NCBI GenBank assembly: GCA_001931905.2
Contig: MSJI02000549.1
Location: 1 to 64,000, forward strand
Direction of reading: 5' to 3'
From: Cladosporium sp. IMV 00045
Lineage: Eukaryota > Ascomycota > Dothideomycetes > Cladosporiales > Cladosporiaceae
DNA length: 64,000 bases
Shown here piece by piece: positions 45,035 through 55,807 of the stretch; positions within the stretch are counted from its first letter, which is position 1, and each line of letters opens with the position of its first letter. A program made the translations under genes and the position numbers. Under the pieces are notes generated by a model that did not search any database, was not told the DNA's origin, and was given only the letters and a program-made list of their open reading frames with translations.

Positions 45035-45461
45035 ATGGCCACTTCTACCGGTACGGAACCTCGGCTGCAGCATGAGTGATTCAGGGTCTAAAGAGCTACC
45101 ACTGATGAGAGATTAGTGATCTATGAGCAAGGCACCGACTTCAAGATGGACTACTATCTGAAGACTCACATGCCTCTTGTCCAGAGCAAGTGGGCTGAGT
45201 TCGGTCTCAAGTCCTGGAAGGTATGTCGTGGACAAGACACCTGGCACACCTCAGGACATACACATCTGACACTTTCAACAGGTCCTCCAGTTCCCGGCAG
45301 ATGCTCCTTATTGTGTCCAAGCTACTCTCGAATGGGGCAGTGTGGGCGACTTCCAGAAGGCTGCCACCAGCCCCGCGCTGAAGGACATCATGGACGACGT
45401 GAAGAACTTCTCCAACACCACTCCCAAGTTCATGACTGGCGAGGTTGTTGCGTCTCAGTAG
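45035..45461 (+). CDS. EthD-domain small protein
   Basis: Three exons, 45035-45050, 45117-45220 and 45282-45461, give 99 residues. The sequence VIYEQGTDFKMDYYLKTHMPLVQSKW with the histidine-containing THMPLV motif, then LQFPADAPYCVQATLEWGSVGDFQKA, is the ferredoxin-like dimeric alpha-beta barrel of the EthD family. Members include EthD of ETBE degradation, whose exact role is unclear, and fungal polyketide cyclase-like proteins. The first exon is only 16 nt (MATST plus one base). The gene pairs head-to-head with the SDR, which suggests joint function in one pathway. Confidence 0.88.
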
Positions 45462-45809
45462 CTTGTTCGCATAGCTGTATAGGAGTTGTGTCAATAGCTT
45501 GTCTTACAATGCATCATACTTGTAACCTTTTCCTAAGACAAATGTGTGGCCATAATTGAAGCATTGATGTCATGTTCGAGATTCAACAATCGTGCAACCT
45601 CTCGTTAGTAGTGCTATTTGCTGCGTACCGCATGATTCATTACAAATGTAGATGCGAATTTTGCTAGCCACCTCCAGTACGTTGCATTCGCAGCCTCGCT
45701 TTCCACATAGATGGTCGCATACATGTAGCCAACATGATCGAAATCCAATTCATCCCGAGCGACGGAACGATGGCAAAACAATGAGATCTCAAAAGTGAGA
45801 TGTGAAAAA
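45462..45809. other. Intergenic region
   Basis: 3' region of the EthD gene up to the tRNA-Val terminator. No further feature. Confidence 0.5.
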
Positions 45810-45921
45810 GGTCGCGGTGGGGGTCGAACCCACGATCCTCTCCGTTCAGTGCGGTGGATATGCGAATGTTATTCGGCTTCCATTTGTAAAGGAGATGTCC
45901 TAACCACTAGACCACGCAACC
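45810..45921 (-). tRNA. tRNA-Val (anticodon TAC) with 40-nt intron
   Basis: The 7-bp acceptor stem pairs GGTTGCG with CGCGACC, the D arm reads GTCT-AGTGGTTA-GGAC, and the T arm is GTGGG-TTCGACC-CCCAC. The anticodon stem TCTCC/GGAGA encloses loop TTTACA-C with anticodon TAC at 45888-45886. A 40-nt intron sits one base 3' of the anticodon (canonical position). A T5 run on the transcribed strand follows immediately. All stems pair, so the gene looks functional. Confidence 0.92.
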
Positions 45922-46429
45922 CCTCGGTGTTGAGTCGAACCAGCGGGTGATCCCGTGGTTCTGTCCGCCTTCGTGAATTTCTTTTTGTATTCACCATATA
46001 TGAATGTAAAATTGACTCTTATTCCTGAAGATTCACTCTTGTTTCTTAAACTTCACTATTGTTTGACCTTGAAGTTACTCTCTTAGTTACGTTATAACGA
46101 AAGTAACTGCACGTGGCTAACTCGAATTCGAGCCTTGATCTGTACCTGCCTACCTGCTTCTATAATGATATCTCTCGAGACCCTCTATACCTAATCCGAG
46201 TCCATATCCACCTGGTTAGCGATGAGTGCACAATATCTTCAAGGAGCCAATCCAAGGGTTGATATCCTTCGATGGCAGGGAATCTGTAGGATCACGCAAC
46301 GACGTCGATGGCAGCAAAAAGGTCATGAGCGATGCTTGACTCCAATGGCGAGTCACAATTATTGCAATTTAACACAATCAATTATTGATACATAATCATA
46401 GCCTAACTGGCTTAGTCATTGGGAGCATC
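45922..46429. other. AT-rich intergenic region
   Basis: It contains a nested inverted repeat (AGTTAC 46085-46090, palindrome GTTATAAC 46091-46098, GTAACT 46103-46108) and runs of TTCACTnTTGTTT. No gene is seen; these may be remnants of an insertion next to the tRNA. Confidence 0.4.
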
Positions 46430-46729
46430 CTAAGAGGACTTTCCACCCTTCGCACCAGCCTCCTTGGCCGCCTGAGAACCCTTCTCGAAGCTACCGCTGC
46501 TGGCCTTGCCGCCCTGGGAAGCGATGTCTTGCTGTGATGAAGAAGTCAGTCAACCATCAAGGCATTCCACATAGCAGTATGGAAGAATTGCTCAACTTAC
46601 CACCTTCTCCTGGGCCATCGAAGCGAAGCCGGAGTTCTCAGTACCAGTCTGACCGCCCTTACTGGCAACGTTCTGGACTTCCTCCTTGGTACGGTTGGCG
46701 AAGTTGCCGGGGTTCTGGTTGTCGGTCAT
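46430..46729 (-). CDS. Conidiation-specific protein 10-like KGG stress protein
   Basis: Two exons, 46729-46601 and 46531-46430, give 76 residues. The small hydrophilic protein has repeated helix-turn units with the KGG motif (VQNVASKGGQTG, IASQGGKASSG, AGAKGGKSS), as in Neurospora con-10 and bacterial stress-induced KGG proteins. These accumulate during conidiation or under desiccation and stress. The biochemical role is not known. The intron uses GTAAGT and CAG. Its leader contains TTGG repeats (about 46750-46765). Confidence 0.9.
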
Positions 46730-47892
46730 TGTGATTGTTGGGATATAGTTGGTTGGTTGGTTGGTTTGAGGTTTTGTTCTTTAAATTGTAGTTTTATCAA
46801 GATGAGGAGGAGACTGTCGAGGATGAGACGGATGCCACCTAGTTTATATAAAGGCACTGGCATTGGAAAGATGCACCCCATGCATCAATCCCCAATGATG
46901 CTATGCCCGCATCTACGGAGAATTGATGACGAGATCATTGACGGAAACCTGACGGCGTAGACCAAGGCCAAAGGGCAATGGATTGTTTGGAAAGACACGG
47001 CAGAGATGGCGCTATAGTTTCCACGGCATCGAGAGTATACATCACCGCAGAAGCCTGGGAACCCTAGATGTCCTTCCTCATTGGGAGATATATCGACATG
47101 ATGCCAACAACTCGCAATGCGCGTCTGTACGGTTTAGGGGAGTGGTGATGCATCTTCGCGTAAAGTGCTTGCGTCTGACAGGCGCGATGACACGCTGACT
47201 TGCGCGGGGAGCGGATCGATGAGATCTATGTGAGATGAGAGGGATCTGGCCCTGACGATCCTTTGGTCTGATTGCAAGCAGTAGAGTTGATCCTACGAGC
47301 TATCATCATTGTATCATCATGACCTCTTTAAGAGAGGTGTTGTTGTGGTAACACGGGTCCGAGTCCATCGAGGTATGAATCCCGGGTTGACGTCAACGAT
47401 TTAAGGCTTGCTTGACGCAGGACACAATCAGAGGGAAGCATGAGATGCAACGAAAAGGTAAATGAATGATCTAACACTCAATGGTAACGGTAGTATGCAT
47501 GCATGCCTTTGACAACCATCATTGCGTCCGAATAGCTAACATGTAGCGGAAAAGTGCAGCTTCACGAGACCAAGACTCAGTGCTCGACCATGCCATCATT
47601 CAGAACAAGCCAAACAGACACACAATAGCTTCACGATAAATGTCAAGTAAACACAAAGCTCTTTCAATCCATACCATCCATAAATAAATATCTCTTCCAC
47701 GGCAAGAAGCATTCATGTCACTCCATCAATCCTCACACCAACCCACGAGCCCAAAAAGCCACCCCATCCCACACCAGCGAAACGAGTTTTACCCACTCCC
47801 GCACTACCCATTCCCTTGTGGTCTCCAAAAAGACTTCCACCCTCGTCAGGACTTTGAGATGACCCATGATCGCCACCAAAAGCAAAAGAACA
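46730..47892. other. Long intergenic region
   Basis: About 1.16 kb between the KGG gene and tRNA-Gln. It includes the KGG promoter with TTGG repeats. A CCCGGGTTGACGTCAACG stretch near 47382 holds the palindrome TTGACGTCAA (47387-47396, CRE-like), a possible bZIP site. No gene can be supported. Confidence 0.45.
47387..47396. promoter_or_regulatory. CRE-like palindrome TTGACGTCAA
   Basis: A perfect 10-bp palindrome containing TGACGTCA, the CREB/ATF bZIP core, about 660 bp upstream of the con-10-like gene. Distance and single copy keep this tentative. Confidence 0.35.
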
Positions 47893-47975
47893 GGTCTTAC
47901 CCGGAATCGAACCGGGGTTGCCGGAAAGTTCTGATTGATCAGAATCCGAAGTGCTAACCGCTACACTATAAAACC
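47893..47975 (-). tRNA. tRNA-Gln (anticodon CTG) with 12-nt intron
   Basis: The acceptor stem pairs GGTTTTA with TAAGACC, the D arm reads GTGT-AGCGGTTA-GCAC, and the T arm is CCCGG-TTCGATT-CCGGG. The anticodon stem TCGGA/TCCGG encloses TTCTGA-T with anticodon CTG. A 12-nt intron lies one base 3' of the anticodon. All stems pair, with one G-T pair in the acceptor stem and one in the anticodon stem. Confidence 0.92.
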
Positions 47976-48250
47976 AGGTTTGAGGCTCGAAAGCTGAATT
48001 GTTGAGGTCTCTGCCAGTCCACAAAACTTAATAAGGTTTAAGATAATCTGCTTCGACAGCTATTCGTCCGGTTGAAGAGGATCTCGAAACATGCCGCATT
48101 GACAATGGTTCCAGACGGACACAGCTTTCTATAATCTTAGGAAAATGTTAGAAGGCCACCAGTGGAAATAATGAAGATCATAAATTCTGTCTCGAAACGA
48201 CCAATTCTCTGGCCCTACACACCAGATATGTCTCCTTCGGCAAGCCCGAT

Positions 48251-49888
48251 TTAAGTGCTGGACTCTCTCGGCTTCAGACGGACATTCAAACCCTTCTGCA
48301 TGACAAACCACCAGCAGTTCGTCTCCCACTCCTTCTCCGACTCGACGAGTTCGAGATCATAGTGCAAGAAGAGGGTGGGGATGAGCTTCGACCTGTGTTG
48401 CACGAGTCTTGTTAGCTTGTGGTTCGAATTCGATTTGATTCCTGCAGAACCCAGGTTTTCGGACGACAGGACCAAGACTTACATTTCCATCCAACTGATA
48501 TTCCTCCCCAAACACATCCTCGCCCCAGCGCCGAACGCGAAGAAAAACCTCTGCATATCTCCATACCCACCACCCTTTTCACTCCCATGTTCCTTGGCTT
48601 CACTCGCAGCTTTCTCCACCCACCTCTCCGGCCGGAAAGAATCAACATCTTCACCGAAGACCTGCTCATCGCGGTGCACTACCCACGGATTAGCACCCAC
48701 AGTAGTACCGGCGGGGATAAAGCGGCCGGCAACGGTGGCGCCGGAGCGAGGAGAGACGCGCGGGAGCGACATGCCGACCGCCGGGTGCAGGCGGAGGGCT
48801 TCGTACATGACTGCTTGGAGGTAGGGGAGGCGGTCTGCTTCTGCGAGGGAGACGGGGGAGGAGAGACGGCCTTCATTGCGGGCTGCGTCGAGTTCGGCGA
48901 GGAGTTTTGCTTTGCTTGCGGGGTTCTTGAGGAGGAAGTAGATGATGGCGCGCGTGGAGATGGCGGTCGTGTCGGAGCCGGCGAAAATATTAGATGTTGC
49001 CATTGAGGTGAGGGCTTGCGAGTCGAATGTTGTCGGGTGCGCTTTTTGCGTTGTCATCAGGCTGGAGAGGATGTCGTTGCGGTCGGAACCGCGGGTTTGG
49101 CGGGCGGTGATTTCGTTGGCGGCCGTGGTGCGAAGGCTGCCGTGGCGGGCTGCTATGCCTAGGTGTGAGCCGATGTAGGGGGAAAGGGCGTCGTGCAACC
49201 AGTAGAGCCAGGGGACTTGTCCGATCCATGCGGCGGATTTGAGGGCGGATTCAATCTGTCCGAAGGAGCCGTTGTCTGCGCCTGCTTCCATGAAGCCGAA
49301 GGGTTTGCTGAAAGTAATCTCGCCGATGATGTCGAAGGCAAAGAGTTGGGTCCATTTACCCATGTCTACAGAGCCGCCTTGGAGAGATGACATCTTTGAG
49401 AGAAAGGTTTTGACGGCAGTATTGACGTGTGGTTCGAGGTCTTTGAGGGCATCCATAGAGTAAGCACGGCTTACGAGCCGACGCTGCGAGGCATGGATCT
49501 TCTCGTCTCGCTCGGCGAACAGGTCAAATTTGCGATGGCCTTGCCAGACAGAGTACCAGTCTGATTTTCGAAATTGGGTTCCGGCGCCGTAGATGGTTTT
49601 TATGGCGGTCAGGTCGGATACAGAGAGCTCATTCGGGCCAACGCGGACAAGAGGACCATGCTTCTTGTGAAGAGCTATCATGGTGGTGTTCATGTCGCCA
49701 TCCCAGGAATGCTTGGTGATCCAGAGCCGAGATATACTGGCAAAGAAGGGCCCAGGGATTGAGGCAAGAGGGTGGAAGAAGCGTTGGTAGATGATCCATG
49801 TCAGTGCCGGAATGATGGCGATGAGCAGGATCGATGACCATGATGACGAGTAGCCAGACGTGATGCCTTCTGGGAGGTGGGCTGGCAT
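48251..49888 (-). CDS. Cytochrome P450 monooxygenase
   Basis: Two exons, 49888-48483 and 48392-48251, give 515 residues. An N-terminal membrane anchor (SSWSSILLIAIIPALTWIIYQRFF) is followed by a Pro-rich hinge (FHPLASIPGP). The oxygen-binding I-helix reads AGSDTTA, the K-helix EALRLHP (ExxR), the PERF-like region SFRPERW, and the heme-binding loop FAFGAGARMCLGR holds the axial cysteine. The fold fits the fungal ER-bound class E group, similar to CYP pisatin-demethylase-like families. The frame extends upstream of 49888 only through non-ATG codons. It is divergent from the phenol-hydroxylase-like gene across 1.17 kb. Substrate unknown. Confidence 0.93.
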
Positions 49889-51059
49889 TGTTGCGTAGGA
49901 TTTGTTATTGGTATGTCGCAGTACGAGCGGGTAAATGTTAGTTGACTCCAAAATCTCAAGATGTCCTGGTCATTCCATAGGAGACCTTTCTGTAGATTGG
50001 TAATATACTATGCTTGGTGCGGACAATTTAAGATTACGAAAATAGTTCAATGAGTTTCAGCGTGATGTTGGAATTGAGATTTGATGGCGTCTTGTAGAGA
50101 TGAAGTGAGGTCTTTATTTGTCTGCGAGGAGAGACAACAACGACAACCTCGGAGCTCTCGGACGTCGATCTCATGCAGACTTACGCTTACCGCTAGGGTT
50201 GATGGCAATGGTGGGTTGCATATGTAGGGCTGGCAGAGCAAGATAAACATCTATCCGTGAACATCGCGTTGAAGAAACATTGTGGCATTGGACATATAGC
50301 TTGTGACATGGGAGAAGAAGTATTGTAGAGCAGACGCTGGAGAAAGAACATACATCAAAGTAATCCTGCAGGCCAAGAGATGTCAGGACAACTAGTTCAC
50401 GCCGAAACAAACAGTCCAGGTCCTCACACTCCTTTGACAGCATTTCCCCATGGTGCAAGCAAGCCTTAGCCGCATCTCCAAACCGAGATGAAGGGATGAA
50501 CAAGTCCGAGAATCATCCCTGCCACCACAGCCAATGGTGTTTGGCGATATAGTCAGCCTGCCGACGTTATTAGACAAGAGCAAAAAAGTGGGCTCGGTTT
50601 AAAGTGGGCTCGGAGGACATCAGATCACGTGCGCATGTGCCGTAATGACCATCCGGGCGGCTTTAGCTCAGATCATTGCTGGTGCCCCGCGCTCCAAGCA
50701 CTCGGATGTTCGACGTGGGAGTTGTCAGCTCTCTTTAGCCCGCCATCCTCCAATACCGATTTCCTTGCCGTGTCACTTCACAGGGTCATGGCGTACACAA
50801 GACACGAGGCCATGCCAGACATGCCTCGCCCACATAAGTATCTCTTCTTCGCTGTCAGATTCAGTTCCCTTGGTTTCGTTGATTTCTCCTGCATCCATAT
50901 CTTGTAACCCGCTCCCTCAAAAGGCTTCTGCCATCTCACTGCAAAAAGTAACTTTTTGTCTACTATATCTTCATTGCCACAGCTCTTGCCTCACTCGGTA
51001 CCAATCGGGTGTCTATTCTTACACTCTATCCCTTCCGAGGGTCTCACATTCATACCAAA
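49889..51059. promoter_or_regulatory. Divergent promoter region, P450 and flavin monooxygenase
   Basis: A 1.17-kb head-to-head spacer. CACGTG occurs at about 50626. No gene or clear repeat is seen; the short direct repeat AAGTGGGCTCGG at about 50586 and 50600 may be regulatory. Confidence 0.45.
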
Positions 51060-53031
51060 ATGGCCTCTCAAGACAAGTACGACATCGTCATCGTAGGCGC
51101 TGGCCCTGTAGGCCTTTTACTTTCCACTTGTCTGGCGCGATGGGGATACAAGATCAAGCACGTCGACATGCGCCCCGAACCTACCCTCACTGGCCGCGCC
51201 GACGGTATCCAGCCTCGATCACTCGACCTTCTGCGCAACATGGGCCTCAAGCGCGCGATCATGGACAACGACCCGGCAAAGGTTTACGAAGTCGCCTTCT
51301 GGGATCCTGCTAGCAAGGGAATCGAGAGGACTGGCACCTGGCCTTCATGTCCTGCCTTTATCGACGCCCGTTACCCTTTCACCACGCTGCTGCACCAGGG
51401 TCTGATCGAAAGAGTGTTCATTGCGGACTTGGAGAAGAACGGTGTACACATTGACAGGCCTTGGAGGATTACTGGCTTTGAGAATGACGGCAAGGATAGC
51501 GAGTACCCAGTGTCTGTGGACTTGGCGCATGTGGACGGCCATGAGAAGCAGTCGGTTCGCGCAAAGTATCTGTTCAGCGGCGAGGGTGCGAGGAGCTTCG
51601 TTCGCGAACAACTGGGCGTCAAGGTCGTCCACAAGGACCCCATCGCGCACGTGTGGGGTGTCATGGATGGAGTTGTGCGAACCAACTTCCCTGATATCAA
51701 GGTGAGTTCCGATCGATGCGATGATCACGCAGCAGAAGTCGCTAACAGCAGATGTTCAGATGAAATGCACCATCCACTCCGACGAGGGCTCCATTATGGT
51801 TATCCCCCGCGAGGACAACATGGTTCGCCTGTACATTCAGATCGCATCTTCTACCGATGACGACTGGAATCCCAGGAAGCAAGCCACTACCGAAGAGGTG
51901 CAGGAACACGCAAAGAGAATCTTGAAGCCGTATTACATCGAGTGGGATCGCGTCGAGTGGTACTCCGTCTACCCTATCGGCCAGGGAATTGCGGAGCGCT
52001 ACACTCTCGACGAGCGCGTCTTCATGGGCGGCGACTGCTGCCACACCCACTCGCCCAAGGCTGGTCAGGGCATGAACACGGCTTTCCTTGACGCTCAGAA
52101 TCTGGCATGGAAGATCCACCACGTCGAGACTGGCTTCGCCGACCGCTCGATCCTCAAGTCATACGAATCCGAGCGCAAGGCCGTCGCAGAGAGCCTTCTC
52201 AACTTCGACGCCGCGTACGCCAAACTCTTCTCTCAGCGTCAGCCCAGTGCCGGCGAGGTCGGCAGCGTCAACAAGCACACCGCCGGCAACCAACAACCAG
52301 CCGAAGAGAACGAGTTCATCAAGACCTTCAAATCCGCCTGCGAGTTCACCTCCGGCTACGGCGTCGCCTACGGCCCCAACGACCTTAACTGGTCCCCCGA
52401 ACACACCGCCCGCAACCCCCTCTTCCTCTCCCACGCCGCCGGCACCACCGCGCTCCGCACCGGCCGCATCCTCATCCCCGCCACCGTCACTCGCGTCTCG
52501 GACGCAAACCCCGTGCACCTGGAGCAAGAAATCCCGCTCAACGGCAGCTACAGGATCTACATCTTCGGCGGACAGAAGCAGCGCACGCGCACCGCCATCA
52601 CCGACTTCGCCAGCAATCTGCAGAAGAAAACGTCCTTCTTCGCCAGCTACCAGCGCTCCGACGCGAGTTCCGTCAACCACCTGGAAAAGCACAACCCGCA
52701 CTCACACTTCTTCACTTTCGCCACCATCTTCGCCGCCAACAGGCCCGAGATCGAGATTGAAGACGACCTTCCCCCTGTTTTGGCCCGCTACTACGACCAC
52801 GTCTACGCCGACAATGTCTTCGACGTGCGCGTGCCGAACGCCAAAGCGGCAGCGCACACTAAGATGGGTTTGAGCGAGGAGGAGGGCGGTGTTGTGGTCG
52901 TCCGGCCTGATGGGTATGTTGGCTGTGTGGTGAAGTTGGTCGAGGGAAGCGGAACTGTGGATGCGCTGAATGAGTACTTCGCTGCTTTCTGCTCGAAGAA
53001 AGTTGGCGGGGGTGAGAGCGCGAGGTTGTAA
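51060..53031 (+). CDS. FAD-dependent aromatic monooxygenase, phenol 2-monooxygenase family
   Basis: Two exons, 51060-51701 and 51760-53031, give 637 residues. The N-terminal FAD-binding domain starts [22 protein letters not shown], with [13 protein letters not shown] as in phenol hydroxylases. The second FAD motif, [29 protein letters not shown], marks the class A flavoprotein hydroxylases. The C-terminal thioredoxin-like domain (RIYIFGG... [10 protein letters not shown]) is also present. The length matches phenol 2-monooxygenase and 3-hydroxybenzoate 4-monooxygenase. It likely hydroxylates a phenolic compound with NADPH and O2. The divergent P450 suggests aromatic metabolism or detoxification, but co-function is inference. 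Confidence 0.92.
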
Positions 53032-53602
53032 GTGAAACTCTTCTTTCTTTTTCCTTTCTACCTTTTACTGTCTTTGGTGTCTTTTTTTCGAGGTTCATTT
53101 GCTTATGCATGGATTTTCTTCTTTCTTCATTACAGGTCATGAGAACGACACAAAACTTTATACCTCACGCAAGTGCGAAAGCGGGAGCAAGCATTGGCGT
53201 TTCCTGAATCGGTCGGGCTGAGTTATGAGTTTCTTTTTTGGGTACATGGGTCGCATGCGAGTATGTGTTGCATGAACATTGTGAAACTGTCTTTTATCTC
53301 TTCAAATTGACAAATTTCCCATTCTCTGCGCATGTACATGGTGGCCTGATGTGGCTTTCTGAAGAAGGAAAAGCCGATTTCGGACTACAGTTGCTTCGGA
53401 AATGTGTAATTTGTTGCTTCTGCTCTACTGCTCTATGGGTATTTGTCTGTGCAATAAATCCTCGAGGAAAACAACCAAAACCGACCTCCATTTGCAGATG
53501 CGATATTTTCCATCCAAATCAACATCCAAGACCCGCATCTAGATGCCCCTTCAAAATCAAACGACCATCTAGACCGAACCACGTGAAATCGCCAACCACC
53601 TT
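53032..53602. other. Intergenic region between convergent genes
   Basis: 3' ends of the monooxygenase and the TBC protein. Pyrimidine-rich 3' UTR; nothing else. Confidence 0.5.
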
Positions 53603-55589
53603 CTAATCCGGCGAGTAAAGCGCATGCGTACTCGAGCTCCGCCTCAACTTCTTCGTCTCCGCCTCCCGCCTCTGCGCCACCTGCTCGCCGTCGACCTTCT
53701 TCCTCAACAGCAGCGCCGTGCGCACCAGCTCATCAATCTTACTCGCCTCGTCCGGCACGCGCCAGTCAAAAGCGTTATACTCCGCGCTCGACTCCAAGGC
53801 CAGAATCTCTTCGCTGCGCAGCTTCATCATCGCCAGCACAACGTTGAACAGGAACGTTTTCTGCCTCGGCAGGCAGAGCCAGATGTCCCAGACGCGCTGT
53901 AGCGCGGTGCGCGGGAGGCGGTTGGCGAGGGCGGTGAGGTGCCAGCCGGGCTGAAAAGTTGCCGAAGCGTCGATGTCGAGCTCGCTCAGTTTCTCGTCCA
54001 GCTTCGGCATGAGTTCGCGCACGTAGCCGCGCAGCACGGCATTGTCGGCCAGCGCGCCGTGCATGGGCGCGTCGCGCGAGAAGTAGCCGGCGGGGAAGAA
54101 GTGGCCGACCATGTTGCAGAGGACCCAGAAGGCGTCTTCCTCGGCGGGGATGGAGAGGAGGAGGTGGCCGGCGATCATGTTTAGGCCTTGCGTGTAGCCG
54201 AACCCTGGGTATTTGGCGATGAAAGCGATGAGCAGCCGCTTCAGCTTGTCGTGCCCTTTGTCGACGTAGTAGTCGAATTGCTCGGTGAGGGTGCGGGGCA
54301 CGTCTTTGAGGATCGCGTCGATTTCTACGGGGTCTTCGCTTTCGCCTTGCGAGAGGTAGTGCCGGTATTCGTCCGGGCTCATTATGGCGTAGGTGTTGGA
54401 GAGTTCCATCCAGATCGGGTGGCGGAGTCGGTTCGGGATCCCGCCTACGATTAGTCGGTTGAGGGTTTCCATTTTTGCGCGGCCGGCGTTGCCTTCACGG
54501 CCAAAGCGTGCGGCGCCTAAGAGAGTTCCTTGCGCTTCTTGCTCGCCGCCTTGTTGGCGAGCATTGTTAAGTCGGACGATGAAACGGTTCCACTCAGCTT
54601 CTTGTGGATCCTGTGAGTTCTCGGTCAAGGTTGGTGGAAGGTCGTCTGGGTCGTGCTGTGCCTGCATCTCAACAGGCTCGCGGGGAGCTTTAGACTCTCG
54701 CCGTTTGACAGTGCCACCGCTGAACAGCGTGGTCGTCCAGCTGACACTATCCTGACTTTGCGCATCTATCGAGCGTGAGTCGATGGAGGCGGTTCTATCC
54801 TTAGGTTTTGGCGCACTAAAATTTGTCAGCAGATGGTTTATATATGGCCGGGGCTGTCTTCATACATTGAAGCAGATCGAGAAGAGCAGGGAGTACTAAG
54901 AATCGAATATCAGCTAGAGTGTCTGTATGAAGTTAGCATAAATTGCACGTACATGGATCGCTGGCCTGGATCGCGCTTTCGAGGCACGCCACCAAAGAGT
55001 CTAGTGAGACCTCGGACGGTGCCTCCAACAGTTGTAGGTTTGGGTATATTTTCGATTGTCTGTGATAGCAATATCAGCTTGGTAATCAACTTTGATACAA
55101 GATGAAACATACACTGCTTTCTGACTGCGTGCCTCCAGATGGTGCTAAATCCTCAGAAGCTGCGGAAAGGGATAATCGCCTTCGCTCTGCCTGTTTGACC
55201 CGAGAAGCAGCGTCGGTGATGCGATCCTTGGGAACTTTGTACTCTTCGCAAAGGCGTTGAAGTGCAGTGATATGGGCATCTCTCTCGGCCAGCGCCTCTG
55301 ACAGGCGTTTGACGAGATTGATAGCACCATGGTGGTCAAGCACGCCTTGGAGAACTGCACTGTCTGCAGCAGAGAGCGCCCGAGGATCGTCTGCATTCAC
55401 AGCTGGCCGCTCGTCGAACATGGTAGGCTCAGATCTGTCCAGCAGACCGTACATATGCTCAGCCATGGTTGGCGATGGTGCCGTGGTAGGAGACGCAGGG
55501 GGAGGGTCCGGGAAAGAGGTGAGAGAGTCCGTATCATCCTGCGGTGCCAACATGGGCCGTCGACTTGACGCCCTACTGAGCTCGCCCAT
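53603..55589 (-). CDS. TBC-domain Rab GTPase-activating protein
   Basis: Three exons, 55589-55113, 55059-54953 and 54815-53603, give 598 residues. The first 240 residues are low-complexity with a likely coiled coil (INLVKRLSEALAERDAHITALQRLCEEY). The TBC domain spans about 318-545: GGIPNRLRHPIW carries the arginine finger (IPxxxRxxxW pattern) and YTQGLNMIAG the glutamine finger (YxQ), so the dual-finger catalytic mechanism appears intact. Such proteins switch off Rab GTPases in vesicle traffic. The target Rab cannot be read from sequence. It diverges from the gephyrin-like gene with only 218 bp between starts. Confidence 0.93.
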
Positions 55590-55807
55590 ATTATTATTGA
55601 CGCGAGTAGAGGTAATCGATGGCAAAGTGTCGCGTGTCGTACATGTGTTGTGGATATTGTTGTTTTGCCCGTTTCGGCAGTCAGTTTGCACGACGGCTTT
55701 GGACTGGGCGGATGATGCTGCAGCCCAACGCCACATGCACGGAGGTGTCTCCCCGCGAACCCTGCGCCAACGATAGATGACAACACCTCGAATGCCACCA
55801 GCGTGAC

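Noticed and set aside
37510..45461. A polyketide or terpene biosynthetic cluster
   Set aside because: No core synthase, prenyltransferase or methyltransferase is present; a catabolic set fits better.
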